Shown here: one piece after another, positions 1 to 11,757 of the stretch
How the letters are laid out: each line of letters starts with the position of its first letter
Numbering within the stretch: position 1 is the first letter of the stretch
Origin: Metridium senile
Lineage: Eukaryota; Cnidaria; Anthozoa; Actiniaria; Metridiidae
DNA: 64,000 bases
Assembly: GCA_949775045.1 (NCBI GenBank)
Contig: OX459101.1
Location: 10,009,101 to 10,073,100 of the forward strand
Direction of reading: 5' to 3'
The notes under the pieces: model-generated
Seen by the model: only the letters and a program-made list of their open reading frames with translations
Databases searched by the model: none
Told to the model about the DNA's origin: nothing
Program-made: the position numbers and the translations under genes

Positions 1-278
1 TGACGATCTTTGGTGCAAAATGCTAAAAAAAGACCAAAATTACGATTTTTGTGGCATATGCCCAAAAATGGTCTAAAGGTACGATATTAATTTGGCGGGT
101 TATAGTCCATGCAACACGCTCAAAAATGGCCCCAAATGACAATTTTTGGTGTATTATAGCCTATGCAAAATGCTGAAACGCGTGACCCAAAATAATGCTT
201 TTGCAAAATGCTCAAAAATGGCCCAAAAATGACGCTTTTAATTTGGTGAAGATTGTCTATGAATTTTTATTTTCTTAC

Positions 279-623
279 CTTGGAAGTGTCATCTTTCGTT
301 GTCATATTACAAAACGTGTAGTTTTCCTTGTTCATCATTTTTACTGAAGTGTTGAAAGGAAATCCATTGAGTTCGCAAACTGAGTTCCTTCCGGAACTAG
401 TTTGAAATTGAAACGACTCACATCGACAATCATGTGCACATTTACTGAAACATGCTGCTGGATTTGGGTTGGGAAAGTCCTTAAATATCTTGACTACGTT
501 ACCACTTAATGCTCTACCCTTAATACAATCTTTATCAAAGAAGAGTTTAAAGCAACTATGTATCTGTACATGGCCGAATAAGAACAGAAGGAGTAGAGCA
601 TTATGTGCAAAGTTGCCCAACAT
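279..623 (-). CDS. Secreted PAN/apple-domain protein, first coding exon (partial gene)
   Basis: This is the first coding exon of a gene that continues beyond the left edge. Translation starts at the ATG at 623-621; the frame is open a few codons further upstream but has no ATG there. The exon gives exactly 115 codons and ends in AAG followed by a consensus donor (GTAAGAA from 278). Residues 1-23 form a signal peptide with a Leu/Phe core. The rest has the cysteine spacing of a PAN/apple fold, including CFSKC and CRC followed by an aromatic SFQF strand, plus N-glycosylation sites (NTS, NYT, NMT). PAN domains bind protein or carbohydrate outside the cell and in cnidarians often sit at the N-terminus of longer secreted proteins. 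The later exons are not visible, so the full product cannot be named. Confidence 0.6.
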
Positions 624-879
624 TGTGCAAAATGGCAAAGATTACCGTAGGTTCGTTTTAAGAAGTGTTTATATTGATCCTTGAATGTGTTCTATTTGAG
701 TAAACAATTGCAAACTACGCTCTTTCCAAGAAAGAAAACTGGTTTCATTGGCGCCGTGTTTGTAAGAAGTGTCAAAGTTATTGACATTTTTCGTCGATAC
801 TATGTAACACTAAATAAAGCAAATTAAACATGTAGATTATAGGTCATTAGAGTTTTTGATGCCAGTATAATTTCTTTGA

Positions 880-1005
880 GTATTTTTTTGTGAGCAAGTA
901 CAAAAGAAAGTTTTTGAATCACAAAGGATTTCAATTCCCTTGAGAAAAAAAGCTTCATTAATTGTTTTGACCACAAACATGGCTGCCATGAAATCCCTCT
1001 TTTGG
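880..1005 (-). repeat. Diverged inverted copy of part of the 2.27-kb repeat unit
   Basis: Read on the minus strand, this stretch follows the order of blocks found at 5705-5815 in the tandem array: a CATGTTTGTGGTCAAAACAA block, then a TTTCTTTTGTACTTG block, with similar spacing. It has many substitutions and is an old dispersed relative. The surrounding 660-2440 shows no coding feature; it holds T-rich tracts near 1255-1310 and an (AATA)n tract near 1635-1655. Confidence 0.45.
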
Positions 1006-2451
1006 ATGTACATATAGACCGCCAATATGGGCGCCATTATCATATTGGTTTTAATTCAAATCAAATATCAAAATTATAAATTTGAATGGCATCAAAAAAT
1101 GTATGAGACAAAAATATTAAATTCCTGCGGAGAAGTTATAAGAATTTCAAAAGTGTAAAAAAGAAACACCATAACGAGGCTAGCAAGGAAACCGACAGTA
1201 CATACAAATGAAATCTCTCCAAAAATACATATTTCACCTTGCTGTTTCTTAAGATGATGCTAATTTTATGATTTTTTTGTTTGTTTTTGTTTTGTTTTTG
1301 TTTTTTTCAAAAAGACGATTATGGCCATATTGGATATTGGGCCGACTATATCCTTAATTTCCGACCTTAATTTCGAGTGTAATGTCAATGCATGATTCAA
1401 CTCGTGTCAATAGAAAACAGATACTTTTTAATGAGTTTCGTTGTTTTGGAAGCATTATTTGAGCAGCTGCATTTACAGTTCCTATAATTTAATTTAGCAC
1501 ACTTTTTCCTGGCACACTTAATCTTGAGCCTCGCTCTGCTGTGTAATCCCTCACCACTTCATGTAAAAAAATTTAGTAATACTCATTTTAGTATTTTGTT
1601 TTTTGTATTATATTGTATTTTTAAGGAGGAAGTGAATAAATAAATAAATAAATAATTAGAGCTAAAACACTAAAACCATGAGATAAAGACAAAATACCTA
1701 CTTACCGTAATAGTTTCTATTAATCATTATTTAGTCACTATCACTCTAAACAAGAAACATTAATTGTAAAATTCATTCATAATTCATTAGCTTTCCAGCC
1801 AATCCGATATGAGAAATCAGGTCACATGAACAAAGTATCCTGGTAAAGCATATACAAACTTAAAAACACGGGGAGGGTTAATTTGAATAATCGTCAGGGA
1901 AAACAGGGGTTAAAACAATGAACATGTAAATTAGATTCAACCACTAGTGACTTGTATCTGAAATGTGAATTAGATACAATCACTACTGCTTGTATCTAGC
2001 CAACATTAAGAGTGATAAACTATACCAAGTAAACTCAAAATTAATTTAATTCACAATTATGGTTCATGTTACATAACTATTTAATTACTCATCCAAAGTT
2101 GAAACGTAATGCGCACTTAATTCAGGAAAATCTATAGTGGCTAGCAGTTCATCTGCTATTTCTTCTCAAACTCATTAATAATTCATTATCTCAGGGACCA
2201 ATTATAACTTTGTATTTCAGTCACGTGCATAGGTCTTGATACACCGACCTGAAACACTGATCAAGACACTGATCAAGACACTGTATAAATTACCTTAAAA
2301 GTAATTTCTCATTCATATTTCCATTATAATTCACTCTCCTTTTTCCCTTTATTCTCCACCGCTTTCTCCTTTTTTACTTGTTTTTCCTTTTTATTTACGT
2401 ACCTACCTACCTATTTGCCTAACATTTTATTTTTTATTTTTATTTTATTTT

Positions 2452-2528
2452 GGACGTCATGTGACTCGAACCGAGAACTTTTGGCTTGCAATTCTAGTGT
2501 ATTACCAACTAAGCTAATAACGAACTCG
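2452..2528 (-). repeat. tRNA-derived SINE head (probable)
   Basis: On the minus strand the sequence has a tRNA-like A box (TAGCTTAGTTGG) and, at tRNA spacing, a B box (GGTTCGAGTCA). The acceptor stem does not pair well, so it is not a convincing functional tRNA and is better read as the Pol III promoter head of a SINE. Its tail is not clearly delimited. Confidence 0.45.
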
Positions 2529-2791
2529 TTGATAGTTTTGGGTTGATGTTATATTTTATTGATGTTTTGCTCATAGCTTGATACTAATTATTTGTGAAAA
2601 AGTACAAAATGTTTTATTTAGTGATTTGTTTGAGAAGCCAGATCAAAAACTCGTGCTTCGTGTTTGATCAGGGGCTCCAAACACATCGAAATGGATATGA
2701 AAGCACTCTGCCTACGGTGCTTTTTTCATCCGTTTCTCGGTGTTTGATTGTATCGGCTATACAATCACGTGCCTTCGGCTTGTGATTGTAT

Positions 2792-3092
2792 ACACCTATT
2801 TCAAAAATCGTTGTCGCAAACAAAGCCACAGTTCACACTCTGAAGCCTGCAAAGGATGTCGGTATTTCTTCTCTTGTTATCGATATATTCATATAGTATA
2901 TTTTGGTTGTACGTGTTTGTGTTATATGACCACAACGAGATGTTGAAGTGGTAGATATAAATACAAATATTTCTTTTAAAAACGCGTACGTGCAATAAAT
3001 CACAAATTATGTCCATGTAAACCGACATCCTTTGCATGCTGTAGAGTGTGGACTGTAGCTTCGGCTGCGACAACGATTTTTGAAATAGGTGT
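2792..3092. mobile_element. MITE, ACACCTATTTC-ended family, 301 bp
   Basis: Terminal inverted repeats of about 75 bp begin ACACCTATTTCAAAAATCGT at 2792 and end with the complement at 3092; TA flanks both ends. It has no coding capacity. It interrupts an older palindromic sequence (2740-2790 and 3093-3130) whose uninterrupted relative is at 42070-42175, which shows that it inserted. The same terminal motif recurs at 7116, 21821, 30017, 34097 and elsewhere in the window. Confidence 0.7.
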
Positions 3093-3225
3093 ATGCCGAT
3101 TCAACACGGTCGCTCATGTTATAAACATTACATACAAAAGCCGAGAAAACAATATTACAACTTTAGTAGAGTGATTTTCATTTGACCGTGAAAGAAAAAC
3201 GACTATTTAGCTCGTAAAATGAAAA

Positions 3226-3414
3226 ATGAAATTCAGAACCAATATTGGTAAACAATCAATTGCTGCAATGGCAGCAGATTTATGGAAAGAACTGCCACTA
3301 CCTTTAAAACAAATTAATGCTCATCAGTCTTTTGCAAAGAAACTCAAAATATTTTTGTTAGAACTCCAAAATTCCTCGAAACAGAAATTTAAATCCTTTG
3401 GTAAAATAACTTAA
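3226..3414 (+). pseudogene. Non-LTR retrotransposon, C-terminal tail of reverse transcriptase ORF (fossil)
   Basis: The 62-codon frame contains a GKQSI block, then DLWKELPLPLK, then FAKKLKIFLLE. This is the pattern at the C-terminal end of CR1/Jockey-type LINE ORF2 proteins (G..SI....LWN.LP..L....s...FK..LK..L). The rest of the polymerase is absent, so this is a 5'-truncated relic. The 120 bases after it are A/T-rich, as expected for a LINE 3' end. Confidence 0.55.
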
Positions 3415-3560
3415 ATAAATATTTCTCTCCTAATCTTATTTAAAATTCAAGGTCTATACTTCCTTCGTTCTTTATAAATCTATGTAAATTAATATATTTA
3501 TTGTATTATTATTATTACTATTTATTGTATTGTAATATATATATTTGTTGTGTGTATACT

Positions 3561-4885
3561 AGGCTCAGATTTCAGCCGTTGGGGTTTCGTGCGCCCGCGA
3601 TACTCTCCCCCGTAACGGCTGGGCGCATCGGCTTCGAAACGTGTCGCGCATGTCCGTGACGTAATTATGCTAATAGCATAAAAAAACGGAAACGGAAATA
3701 AAATTTGTTGAAATGTAAGCTAATGTAAATAAACTTTCCAACGGCCTGATTGTCAAAAAGTATTTTATCGAATTCAAACCTGCATATCATTTAGCAATTC
3801 CATCGGGTATGTTATTTGTCATAAGAACGATCGAGACAAATCAGCGCAAAAGCTATTTCAATGGTAAACGTTTTGTTTATTCCAAGTATATAGTCCATTT
3901 TTATAGGATTTTGAGAATAATCAAACAATAAAGAAGAAAATTTTAGCTAGAGTCGTTTCGATACACATTGTTGACTCGTTAAGAGAGCCGCTTGAGTATA
4001 TGTTACAACCGCGCATAATAAACCAGTTTTAATTTTGAAAGTAAACATTTTGGATTTAAATGTAGTTATTCAAAGAATATAGCTGTGTATTTAAGGTTTA
4101 TCGAGAAAAAAATCAAGCAATAAAGACGATGATTACAGCTAGAGTCGTTTCGATACACATTAGTCACATTGTTGACTCGTTTATAGAGCCGCTTGAGTAT
4201 ATGTTACAACCGCGAATAATAAACCAGTTTTAATTTTGAAAGTAAACATTTTGGATTTAAGTGTAGTTATTCTAAGAATATAGCTGTGTATTTTAGGTTT
4301 ATTGAGAAAAAAAATCAAGTAATAAAGACGATAATTACGAGTTTCGATACAAATGACAACTTACAATCACCGCCGTAATTTAAAATGAAAACTTCGTAGT
4401 TGTTTAGCGTATTACTGATTCGCCATCCTCTTCTTGGCCTATCAAGGCAGTCTTAATGTCTTTGGATGTTAAGAAGTTCTCTTCGTCTCTCATGAGAGAG
4501 AAAATAGGTAAAATAACCAAAACAATGGATCCGCTCGACCCTTCCATGGTCGAAAACAAGCGGCGCTGTTTGGAAAATCAATGATTTTCCTGAGCCAGTC
4601 AGTAGATAAACAAAAACATCTTTGCCTTTTACTTATTCCTTCGTTGAATATCCTTAGATTTCTCGAAACCAAACGATTTCAAAGCATTTGAACAAGCACT
4701 TTCGAAGTCACTCTTATCCGCCATAATGTTCACGATGAATTTTAATTTATTAATATTATGCCCCTCGATTTTCGAGGGGCAAATCGCTGATTGGCTGAGA
4801 AAAACAATGCCAAGCCGATGCGCCCAGCCGTTAGTGGGGAGAGTATCGCGGGCGCACGAAACCCCAACGGCTGAAATCTGAGCCT
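3561..4885. mobile_element. 1.3-kb inverted-repeat transposon, non-autonomous, MULE-like termini
   Basis: Terminal inverted repeats of about 74 bp (3561-3634 and 4812-4885) start with AGGCTCAGATTTCAGCCGTT and are nearly identical. The flanks carry a ten-base duplication TGTGTATACT (3551-3560 and 4887-4896, one extra base on the right). A long TIR with a 9-11 bp duplication is typical of Mutator-like elements, but no transposase is present. Inside, about 190 bp is tandemly duplicated (around 3940-4330, marked by CTAGAGTCGTTTCGATACAC). Confidence 0.65.
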
Positions 4886-5020
4886 ATGTGTATACTAGCT
4901 CATCTAAATATAACTTATAATGTTCTAGGTAATGTATTTGCGACCAGGCCTGCATACGAATTCACCAAAGTTGTTAGCCTTGAGCCCGTGCATTTTTGTA
5001 ATGTGGCATTGTATATAAAC

Positions 5021-7255
5021 ATAAATAAAACGAAGGGAAAACCCCCAGCTCGCCGTTCATTCAACCAACATTCGCATGTATTTCGATATTGTTTTATTTT
5101 CATAAAACAGTATGTGTCGAAGGTCTTTGAATATATTGAAAGAAGAAAATATACAACGGATTATATAAGAGTGCAATGTTCATGTGAAACTTCTCTGCAC
5201 CTTGATATAATATAATATATACATGCTTTTTCGTCGACCTCCTTTCGCCATGGTTCGCAGAGTTGTGTTTATAACTGCGAATTTTGTTTCGACTCGTTTC
5301 GACTTTTCAGGGCTGCACAGCTGGCACCACTTGTTCTTCTAGAAGAAACGAGAACTAACGAAAAAGATTTAGAATGGCTTCTCTTGAGATATTTTGGACT
5401 TGAACGACGATTCAATGAACTTCGAGAAGTTGACATGCAAAACCCGCACTGACCAATTATCCTTTCGAGGGAGGGGGGCCACGACGTATTAAAAAAAGTT
5501 TATTTGATGCTTTACATTTTCAAGAATGATTTTATTTTATTGACGATAATAGTTATATCATGTTGTAAATATTGTTGCATATTGATTTTTAAACGTTTTC
5601 TGAGTTTTAGTTTTGATATTACTTATTACAAAAAGCAAGAATCTCGAATCTTTATTAAATCTTTAGCAATAACATCATATCAGTACAGTATTGTTAACTG
5701 CATTTACCCATGTTTGTGGTCAAAACAATGGAGCTTTTCTCACAAATAAACTGAAATCATTTATCATTCAAAATCTTTCTTTTGTACTTGCCCATAAACA
5801 TAGCTGCCATGAAATCCCATTATTATTGAACTTGAAATATTTTTTCATTTTACGATTTCTTTGTTTTAAAATTAATTGATACTTAACAGGATCAAAAGCC
5901 TTTATTCACCAGCCTTTATAATAGAAAAATTGTCGATTAAAAAAGTCTAAAAATTTGGAATTGTATGTTTCATTTAGTGCGTGTCAGTTTTGTTATGATA
6001 TGAGCGTTATAATTTCGCGTGGTATTTTGAGTAAACTAGGAACAACGTATAATAAACAAATTTCAACCCTACCTTCCCCTCCCAATTCCTGTCATATCTC
6101 GTCTTGCTCGGTTGCTGAGCAGAAATGTTTGCGTCACAAAAGATTAGTTAGAATCCCTGGTGTTTCTAGAGCGAAAGTGAAAATTAATCTCTAAATTAAC
6201 ATATCATGACTTCAGTGGGCTTCTAAAGCTTGAACGGAATGAACTGAATAAAGATGAATTTTATAGACGATGGTGGATAGACTTTGGTAAGTAAGACAAT
6301 ACGTTCTATAGTGAAAAGTTTACAAAATTATTTAATTGCAACAAGTGGTAATTCCGATGATGATATCATATCAATTGTTCAGTTTAATGATCAACATTGA
6401 TTGAGGTTGTTTAAATGCAACAGTTCTTGTTGATACGATTGAATTTTTCAACTATTTCTGTTTCATCGACTGTATTTTCTTTATAAACTTTTTTACATCA
6501 AGTTTGTTTTCAAGATAACCGCTGATAATCGGCGTTTTGTTTACAATATAAAACACAATTAGCGAATCTGAAATTTGTTTTTATCGTAAACGTTGGCTGG
6601 TGAGCTTACACACATATCAATTTTTTATATTGAGTTTATTACTTCGATATACTATAAAAATACACATTTGGATATGTCAAAACTCTATCAAACAGGCCTC
6701 AGTTCGTGAGCTAAATGCAGATCGATAGACGAAAACTCGTACTTCAGTTTTGCCTCCAGTTTGTTCATCAGTCAGGTTTATAAATAATATCACTGCATTG
6801 ATATAGTTCTTGAATCAATGTCAATATTTTAGTATCTAAACAGAACATTTGAACAACGTTCCTTTATTATTTATATTTTCAAAGAAAGGAATTTGGAATT
6901 AGTTACAGTCCACTTATGTCAAATATGCCGTCTTTGTGGGCAGTAAAGTTTCAAATCTGAGTCTGTATTTTATTTGAAAATCAAATATTCTAATTGTTGG
7001 TATTTTGGTCATTTAAACCTCTTGTTTTTACTCAGAGACTCTGTAGTAAACATTTATCAAGGTCCTAATTATTCAACCAATTCACGACATTGATCAACCA
7101 TATCACAGATATCATACACCTAATTCAAAAAAGGTTGACGGGGCGAACGGCGATTGGCGATTGAAATTCGTATTAATTGTCCACAGTCGTGGACAATAGG
7201 AATTTCAATCGCCAATCGCCGTTCGCCCCGTCAACCTTTTTTGAATTAGGTGTAT
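5021..7255. repeat. Tandem array unit A (2.27-kb repeat)
   Basis: First of four copies of a unit with a 2268-bp period. Its left boundary is the ATAAATAAAACGAAGG block at 5021; the 50 bp found before this block in the other units are missing. It shares with unit B a ~33-bp C-rich stretch near 6070-6100 that units C and D lack, so A and B form one subtype. It ends in a MITE (7116-7253). Short frames inside (5504-5749, 5955-6194) recur in unit B but have no recognisable product. Confidence 0.85.
7116..7253. mobile_element. 138-bp near-perfect palindromic MITE at array unit junction (copy 1)
   Basis: Arms of more than 60 bp start ACACCTAATTCAAAAAAGGT and run to a small central loop near GTCCACAGTCGTGGAC; the flank is AT on both sides. 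It lies exactly between array units A and B. Its ends belong to the same ACACCTA family as the element at 2792. As RNA or single-stranded DNA it would form one long hairpin. Confidence 0.75.
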
Positions 7256-7578
7256 GCGCGCTTACTGGCGGGAGGAAATTTGAACAAATAAATAAAACGA
7301 AGGGAAAACCCCCAGCTCGCCGTTCATTCAACCAACATTCGCATGTATTTCGATATTGATTTATTTTCATAAAACAGTACGTGTCGAAGGTCTTTGAATA
7401 TATTGAAAGAAGAAAATATACAACGGATTATATAAGAGTGCAATGTTCATGTGAAACTTCTCTGCACCTTGATATAATATAATATATACATGCTTTTTCG
7501 TCGACCTCCTTTCGCCATGGTTCGCAGAGTCGTGTTTATAACTGCGAATTTTGTTTCGACTCGTTTCGACTTTTCAGA

Positions 7579-7684
7579 GCTGCACAGCTGACATCACTTG
7601 TTCTTCTAGAAGAAACGAGAACTAACGAAAAAGATTTAGAATGGCTTCTCTTGAGATATTTTGGACTTGAACGACGATTCGAAT
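7579..7684 (+). pseudogene. Exon-like segment (i) in array units, unrecognised protein
   Basis: In units B, C and D a pyrimidine tract and CAGAG acceptor precede a frame reading AAQLTSLVLLEETRTNEKDL then EWLLLRYFGLERRFE and a stop. Codon use and amphipathic character look like real coding sequence. Unit A (5317-5451) has lost the second AG of the acceptor and one base near 5414, so its frame runs on 12 codons. In phase it would join segment (ii) of the preceding unit. Copies are near 7579, 9847 and 15729. I do not recognise the family. It could be the captured 3' end of a host gene or a degenerate transposon exon. Confidence 0.35.
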
Positions 7685-8476
7685 GAACTTCGAGAAGTTG
7701 ACATGCAAAACCCGCACTGACCAATTATCCTTTCGAGGGAGGGGGGCCACGACGTATTAAAAAAAGTTTATTTGATGCTTTACATTTTCAAGAATGATTT
7801 TATTTTATTGACGATAATAGTTATATCATGTTGTAAATATTGTTGCATATTGATTTTTAAACGTTTTCTGAGTTTTAGTTTTGATATTACTTATTACAAA
7901 AAGCAAGAATCTCGAATCTTTATTAAATCTTTAGCAATAACATCATATCAGTACAGTATTGTTAACTGCATTTACCCATGTTTGTGGTCAAAACAATGGA
8001 GCTTTTCTCACAAATAAACTGAAATCATTTATCATTCAAAATCTTTCTTTTGTACTTGCCCATAAACATAGCTGCCATGAAATCCCATTATTATTGAACT
8101 TGAAATATTTTTTCATTTTACGATTTCTTTGTTTTAAAATTAATTGATACTTAACAGGATCAAAAGCCTTTATTCACCAGCCTTTATAATAGAAAAATTG
8201 TCGATTAAAAAAGTCTAAAAATTTGGAATTGTATGTTTCATTTAGTGCGTGTCAGTTTTGTTATGATATGAGCGTTATAATTTCGCGTGGTATTTTGAGT
8301 AAACTAGGAACAACGTATAATAAACAAATTTCAACCCTACCTTCCCCTCCCAATTCCTGTCATATCTCGTCTTGCTCGGTTGCTGAGCAGAAATGTTTGC
8401 GTCACAAAAGATTAGTTAGAATCCCTGGTGTTTCTAGAGCGAAAGTGAAAATTAATCTCTAAATTAACATATCATG

Positions 8477-8553
8477 ACTTCAGTGGGCTTCTAAAGCTTG
8501 AACGGAATGAACTGAATAAAGATGAATTTTATAGACGATGGTGGATAGACTTT
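8477..8553 (+). pseudogene. Exon-like segment (ii) in array units, unrecognised protein
   Basis: A TTCAG acceptor is followed by a frame reading GLLKLERNELNKDEF then YRRWWIDF and a very strong donor (GTAAGTAAG). Every unit has it (near 6209, 8477, 10711 and 16568). The donor leaves one base, which matches the phase needed by segment (i) of the next unit (AG|CT acceptor). This suggests both were exons of one gene spliced across unit junctions. No homologue is recognised. Confidence 0.35.
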
Positions 8554-9383
8554 GGTAAGTAAGACAATACGTTCTATAGTGAAAAGTTTACAAAATTATT
8601 TAATTGCAACAAGTGGTAATTCCGATGATGATATCATATCAATTGTTCAGTTTAATGATCAACATTGATTGAGGTTGTTTAAATGCAACAGTTCTTGTTG
8701 ATACGATTGAATTTTTCAACTATTTCTGTTTCATCGACTGTATTTTCTTTATAAACTTTTTTACATCAAGTTTGTTTTCAAGATAACCGCTGATAATCGG
8801 CGTTTTGTTTACAATATAAAACACAATTAGCGAATCTGAAATTTGTTTTTATCGTAAACGTTGGCTGGTGAGCTTACACACATATCAATTTTTTATATTG
8901 AGTTTATTACTTCGATATACTATAAAAATACACATTTGGATATGTCAAAACTCTATCAAACAGGCCTCAGTTCGTGAGCTAAATGCAGATCGATAGACGA
9001 AAACTCGTACTTCAGTTTTGCCTCCAGTTTGTTCATCAGTCAGGTTTATAAATAATATCACTGCATTGATATAGTTCTTGAATCAATGTCAATATTTTAG
9101 TATCTAAACAGAACATTTGAACAACGTTCCTTTATTATTTATATTTTCAAAGAAAGGAATTTGGAATTAGTTACAGTCCACTTATGTCAAATATGCCGTC
9201 TTTGTGGGCAGTAAAGTTTCAAATCTGAGTCTGTATTTTATTTGAAAATCAAATATTCTAATTGTTGGTATTTTGGTCATTTAAACCTCTTGTTTTTACT
9301 CAGAGACTCTGTAGTAAACATTTATCAAGGTCCTAATTATTCAACCAATTCACGACATTGATCAACCATATCACAGATATCAT

Positions 9384-9521
9384 ACACCTAATTCAAAAAA
9401 GGTTGACGGGGCGAACGGCGATTGGCGATTGAAATTCGTATTAATTGTCCACAGTCGTGGACAATAGGAATTTCAATCGCCAATCGCCGTTCGCCCCGTC
9501 AACCTTTTTTGAATTAGGTGT
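9384..9521. mobile_element. 138-bp palindromic MITE at array unit junction (copy 2)
   Basis: Same sequence as the element at 7116-7253, displaced by exactly one unit length, at the B/C junction. It was evidently amplified together with the array and did not insert independently. Confidence 0.75.
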
Positions 9522-9523
9522 AT

Positions 9524-11757
9524 GCGCGCTTACTGGCGGGAGGAAATTTGAACAAATAAATAAAACGAAGGGAAAACCCCCAGCTCGCCGTTCATTCAAC
9601 CAACATTCGCATGTATTTCGATATTGATTTATTTTCATAAAACAGTACGTGTCGAAGGTCTTTGAATATATTGAAAGAAGAAAATATACAACGGATTATA
9701 TAAGAGTGCAATGTTCATGTGAAACTTCTCTGCACCTTGATATAATATAATATATACATGCTTTTTCGTCGACCTCCTTTCGCCATGGTTCGCAGAGTCG
9801 TGTTTATAACTGCGAATTTTGTTTCGACTCGTTTCGACTTTTCAGAGCTGCACAGCTGACATCACTTGTTCTTCTAGAAGAAACGAGAACTAACGAAAAA
9901 GATTTAGAATGGCTTCTCTTGAGATATTTTGGACTTGAACGACGATTCGAATGAACTTCGAGAAGTTGACATGCAAAACCCGCACTGACCAATTATCCTT
10001 TCGAGGGAGGGAGGCCACGACGTATTAAAAAAAGTTTATTTGATGCTTTACATTTTCAAGAATGATTTTATTTTATTGACGATAATGGTTATATCATGTT
10101 GTAAATATTGTTGCATATTGATTTTTAAACGTTTTCTGAGTTTTAGTTTTGATATTACTTATTACAAAAAGCAAGAATCTCGAATCTTTATTAAATCTTT
10201 AGCAATAACATCATATCAGTACAGTATTGTTAACTGAATTTACCCATGTTTGTGGTCAAAACAATGGAGCTTTTTTTCACAAATAAACTGAAATCATTTA
10301 TCATTCAAAATCTTTCTTTTGTACTTGCCCATAAACATAGCTGCCATGAAATCCCATTATTATTGAACTTGAAATATTTTTTCATTTTACGATTTCTTTG
10401 TTTTAAAATTAATTGATACTTAAAAGGATCAAAAGCCTTTATTCACCAGCCTTTATAATAGAAAAATTGTCGATTAAAAAAGTCTAAAAATTTGGAATTG
10501 TATGTTTCATTTAGTGCGTGTCAGTTTTGTTATGATATGAGCGTTATAATTTCGCGTGGTATTTTGAGTAAACTAGGAACAACGTATAATAAACAAATTT
10601 CAACCCTTGCTCGGTTGCTGAGCAGAAATGTTTGCGTCACAAAAGATTAGTTAGAATCCCTGGTGTTTCTAGAGCGAAAGTGAAAATTAATCTCTAAATT
10701 AACATATCATGACTTCAGTGGGCTTCTAAAGCTTGAACGGAATGAACTGAATAAAGATGAATTTTATAGACGATGGTGGATAGACTTTGGTAAGTAAGAC
10801 AATACGTTCTATAGTGAAAAGTTTACAAAGCTTATTTAATTGCAACAAGTGGTAATTCCGATGATGATATCATATCAATTGTTCAGTTTAATGATCAACA
10901 TTGATTGAGGTTGTTTAAATGCAACAGTTCTTGTTGATACGATTGAATTTTTCAACTATTTCTGTTTCATCGACTGTATTTTCTTTATAAACATTTTTAT
11001 ATCAAGTTTGTTTTCAAGATAACCGCTGATAATCGGCGTTTTGTTTACAATATAAAACACAATTAGCGAATCTGAAATTTGTTTTTATCGTAAACGTTGG
11101 CTGGTGAGCTTACACACATATCAATTTTTTTATATTGAGTTTATTACTTCGATATACTATAAAAATACACATTTGGATATGTCAAAACTCTATCAAACAG
11201 GCCTCAGTTCGTGAGCTAAATGCAGATCGATAGACGAAAACTCGTACTTCAGTTTTGCCTCCAGTTTGTTCATCAGTCAGGTTTATAAATAATATCACTG
11301 CATTGATATAGTTCTTGAATCAATGTCAATATTTTAGTATCTAAACAGAACATTTGAACAACGTTCCTTTATTATTTATATTTTCAAAGAAAGGAATTTG
11401 GAATTAGTTACAGTCCACTTATGTCAAATATGCCGTCTTTGTGGGCAGTAAAGTTTCAAATCTGAGTCTGTATTTTATTTGAAAATCAAATATTCTAATT
11501 GTTGGTATTTTGGTCATTTAAACCTCTTGTTTTTACTCAGAGACTCTGTAGTAAACATTTATCAAGGTCCTAATTATTCAACCAATTCACGACATTGATC
11601 AACCATATCACAGATATCATACACCTAATTCAAAAAAGGTTGACGGGGCGAACGGCGATTGGCGATTGAAATTCGTATTAATTGTCCACAGTCCACAATA
11701 GGAATTTCAATCGCCAATCGCCGTTCGCCCCGTCAACCTTTTTTGAATTAGGTGTAT
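9524..11757. repeat. Tandem array unit C (2.27-kb repeat)
   Basis: Third unit. It differs from A and B by a ~33-bp deletion at 10606 and several substitutions (for example GGGAGGGAGGCC in place of GGGAGGGGGGCC). All of these are shared with unit D, so C and D form a second subtype. It ends with the MITE at 11621-11755, after which the array is broken by a nested insertion. Confidence 0.85.
11621..11755. mobile_element. 135-bp palindromic MITE at end of unit C (copy 3)
   Basis: Third copy, with a slightly shorter central loop (GTCCACAGTCCACAATAGG). The sequence after its right end is the nested insertion and not the next unit. Confidence 0.75.

Larger units (their letters stand above)
7256..9523. 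repeat. Tandem array unit B (2.27-kb repeat)
   Basis: Second unit, 2268 bp, nearly identical to unit A from 7288 on. It starts with GCGCGCTTACTGGCGGG directly after the unit A MITE and ends in the same MITE at 9384-9521. It contains two exon-like segments with good splice signals, at 7579-7684 and 8477-8553 (described separately). Confidence 0.85.

Noticed and set aside
5504..6194. Short ORFs recurring in array units (81, 62 and 79 codons)
   Set aside because: They recur only because the DNA is duplicated, indels between units break some of them, and the composition is A/T-driven Phe/Ile/Lys. No family is recognised.
7536..7724. 62-codon minus-strand ORF repeated in three array units
   Set aside because: It is antisense to the better-supported exon-like segment (i), and its repetition only reflects the tandem array.
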